Shown here: positions 5,989 through 6,913 of the stretch, piece by piece
Layout: every line of letters starts with the position of its first letter
Numbering within the stretch: position 1 is the stretch's first letter
Assembly (NCBI GenBank): GCA_023401495.1
Contig: JAEXDU010000108.1
Span: forward strand, 1-6,913
Reading direction: 5' to 3'
Length of the DNA stretch: 6,913 nt
DNA from: Bacillota bacterium
Lineage (GTDB): Bacteria; Bacillota; Clostridia; Oscillospirales; Acutalibacteraceae
Notes under the pieces: model-generated
What the model saw: the letters and a program-made list of their open reading frames with translations, nothing else
Database searches by the model: none
What the model was told of the DNA's origin: nothing
Program-made: the position numbers and the translations under genes

Positions 5989-6255
5989 TCACAGCGCCGT
6001 TGAAAACTGGCAGGCAGAAAAAGCGCCGCTTTCCGTCTGCGGCTGGTTCAGGCAGGCAGGCTGCGGCGCAGAAACTTCGTTTTGATCAAAATCTTTTGAA
6101 AACTGCCCCACCAGCATACGGGACGGCAGAGTGTCCATATTCTGTTTGGCCTGCGCGCGCAGCTGGTACGCGGCAAAAAAGCACAGCACAGAAATGACGG
6201 CCAGCACAACCGCCAGCACACCGAGTAATGTCTCTGTCCTTTTCTTTTGCGGCAT
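5989..6255 (-). CDS. Small single-pass membrane protein, unknown function
   Basis: Not recognised. 88 residues from ATG 6255, preceded by GGAGGG at 6270-6265 with a 9-nt spacer. This start is preferred over a weak in-frame TTG at 6303 that overlaps the upstream gene. A basic start (MPQKKR) leads into one hydrophobic helix at about residues 10-30, so the remaining 58 residues probably face outside. That part is polar, rich in Gln and Ser, with two cysteines (Cys68 and Cys82) that could form a disulfide. It follows the ferritin-like gene by 44 bp in the same direction and probably shares its transcript. It converges on the chemoreceptor gene with only six bases between the two stops. Confidence 0.75.
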   Translation of the reverse strand: MPQKKRTETLLGVLAVVLAVISVLCFFAAYQLRAQAKQNMDTLPSRMLVGQFSKDFDQNEVSAPQPACLNQPQTESGAFSACQFSTAL

Positions 6256-6299
6256 GACACCATTCCCTCCGGCGGGAGAAATCCCGCAATGGATATGGA

Positions 6300-6863
6300 T
6301 CAAGTGTTGCCGGAATCTGTAAAATCATTCAGCAGGGGCCCGGGTTTGCCCGGGTCTGACAAAAAACTGGTCAAAATCTGGATGTGCCGCTGCTCGTCGA
6401 GTATGATGCGGGCGAACAGACGCTGAATCTGGTCGTTTGTGATCTGGCAGATGAGAAGCTTATAATGCGAGATCGCGTCAAGCTCCCCTTCGATGTCTGA
6501 TTTTAAAATGCTTTCGAGCGTACACTGGTAATCCGGGAACATGCCGCTCCAGTAATGGTTTGTCACACAGGACTGCAAAAACGGCCGGCCTCCCAAATCA
6601 AAAATCAGCTTTCCCAAAAGCTGCAGGTGAATTTGCTCCACTTGCGCTATTTTTTGGTAAGCGAGGTATATTTGCGGATATTTTTCCAAATAATAGCGAT
6701 GTACTAGGTACTGGTTCACGGCAGTCATTTCAGATCCCCGTCCGGCATAGCCGTCGGAAATCAGCGTGGCATACCGGCGGTTCGGCCCCTGTACTTCTAC
6801 CTGTGGATACGGCAAATTCACCTGATAAGGAAAAAGCCCCGCCTGAAGAACGTCGTCTGGCAT
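6300..6863 (-). CDS. Ferritin-like diiron protein, rubrerythrin-type without rubredoxin domain
   Basis: 187 residues forming a four-helix ferritin-like domain. Candidate metal ligands are in the expected order: Glu45 in GSEMTAVNQYL (helix 1), Glu76 and His79 in VEQIH (helix 2), Glu125 or Glu127 in DIEGELDAI (helix 3), Glu157 and His160 in DEQRH (helix 4). The SEMTAVNQYLVH and ILDEQRHIQIL blocks resemble a clostridial family of short ferritin-like proteins annotated as rubrerythrin or bacterioferritin. There is no Cys4 rubredoxin tail, so it would need an outside electron donor if it acts as a peroxidase. Likely roles are peroxide defence or iron handling in the cytoplasm; a spore-associated role is also possible. 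The start is ATG 6863 after GGAAGGGG with a 6-nt spacer. The gene leads the small membrane protein gene by 44 bp. Fold assignment is firm; function is inference. Confidence 0.85.
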   Translation of the reverse strand: MPDDVLQAGLFPYQVNLPYPQVEVQGPNRRYATLISDGYAGRGSEMTAVNQYLVHRYYLEKYPQIYLAYQKIAQVEQIHLQLLGKLIFDLGGRPFLQSCVTNHYWSGMFPDYQCTLESILKSDIEGELDAISHYKLLICQITNDQIQRLFARIILDEQRHIQILTSFLSDPGKPGPLLNDFTDSGNT

Positions 6864-6913
6864 GGTGATCCCCTTCCTGCATTTGGTGGCTTCTTGCTGT
6901 TACATGGTATGAG
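6864..6913. other. Right-edge fragment upstream of the ferritin-like gene
   Basis: Fifty bases holding the ribosome binding site GGAAGGGG (6877-6870, minus strand) of the ferritin-like gene. On the minus strand two frames stay open to the edge, so the end of another leftward gene cannot be excluded, but nothing is long enough to identify. No promoter is visible in this stretch. Confidence 0.3.

Noticed and set aside
6080..6091. Perfect 12-bp palindrome TTTTGATCAAAA
   Set aside because: It lies within the small membrane protein's coding sequence (Asp-Gln-Asn region), far from any promoter, and is short enough to be chance.
6339..6354. CCCGGG-TTTG-CCCGGG hairpin near the end of the ferritin-like gene
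   Set aside because: It lies within the coding region (DPGKPGP), is not followed by a T run in the direction of transcription, and is explained by codons.

Overview
The window looks like chromosomal DNA of a motile, fairly GC-rich Gram-positive clostridium, most likely of the Oscillospiraceae/Ruminococcaceae type. The evidence is strong AGGAGG-type ribosome binding sites, sigma-A-like TTGACA promoters with 17-bp spacers, a compact Rho-independent terminator, a clostridial-style ferritin-like protein and a dCache chemoreceptor. This placement is inference; no rRNA or other marker gene is present.

Left part (1-1317, minus strand): a nucleotide-sugar cassette reading leftwards. A 36-codon ORF overlaps by four bases (GTGA) a GTG-started acetyltransferase of the WbpD/WlbB family. 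That gene overlaps by 14 bases an aminotransferase of the WbpE/WlbC type, which runs off the left edge. Together they would carry out the last two steps to UDP-2,3-diacetamido-2,3-dideoxy-glucuronate, a sugar used in surface polysaccharide or glycoprotein glycans.

Centre-left (1318-1872): a gene-free divergent control region. It has a leftward promoter, a degenerate repeat with a period of about 124 bp, a 20-bp dyad and a rightward promoter.

Centre (1873-3140, plus strand): a second, different DegT/DnrJ/EryC1/StrS aminotransferase, probably acting on a UDP-4-keto-6-deoxy sugar, closed by a strong terminator.

Right-centre (3141-5982, plus strand): a promoter and a leader of about 240 nt, then an 833-residue methyl-accepting chemotaxis protein. 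Its layout is TM, dCache sensor, TM, two HAMP units and a signalling hairpin, ending in an unusual acidic tail of about 100 residues.

Right edge (5989-6863, minus strand): a probable two-gene operon convergent with the chemoreceptor. It encodes a ferritin-like (rubrerythrin-type) diiron protein followed by an 88-residue single-pass membrane protein of unknown function.

No mobile element, CRISPR array, tRNA or rRNA was recognised. No clearly new system is visible. The points most worth a second look are the repeat-filled control region with its overlapping small ORF, and the acidic chemoreceptor tail.
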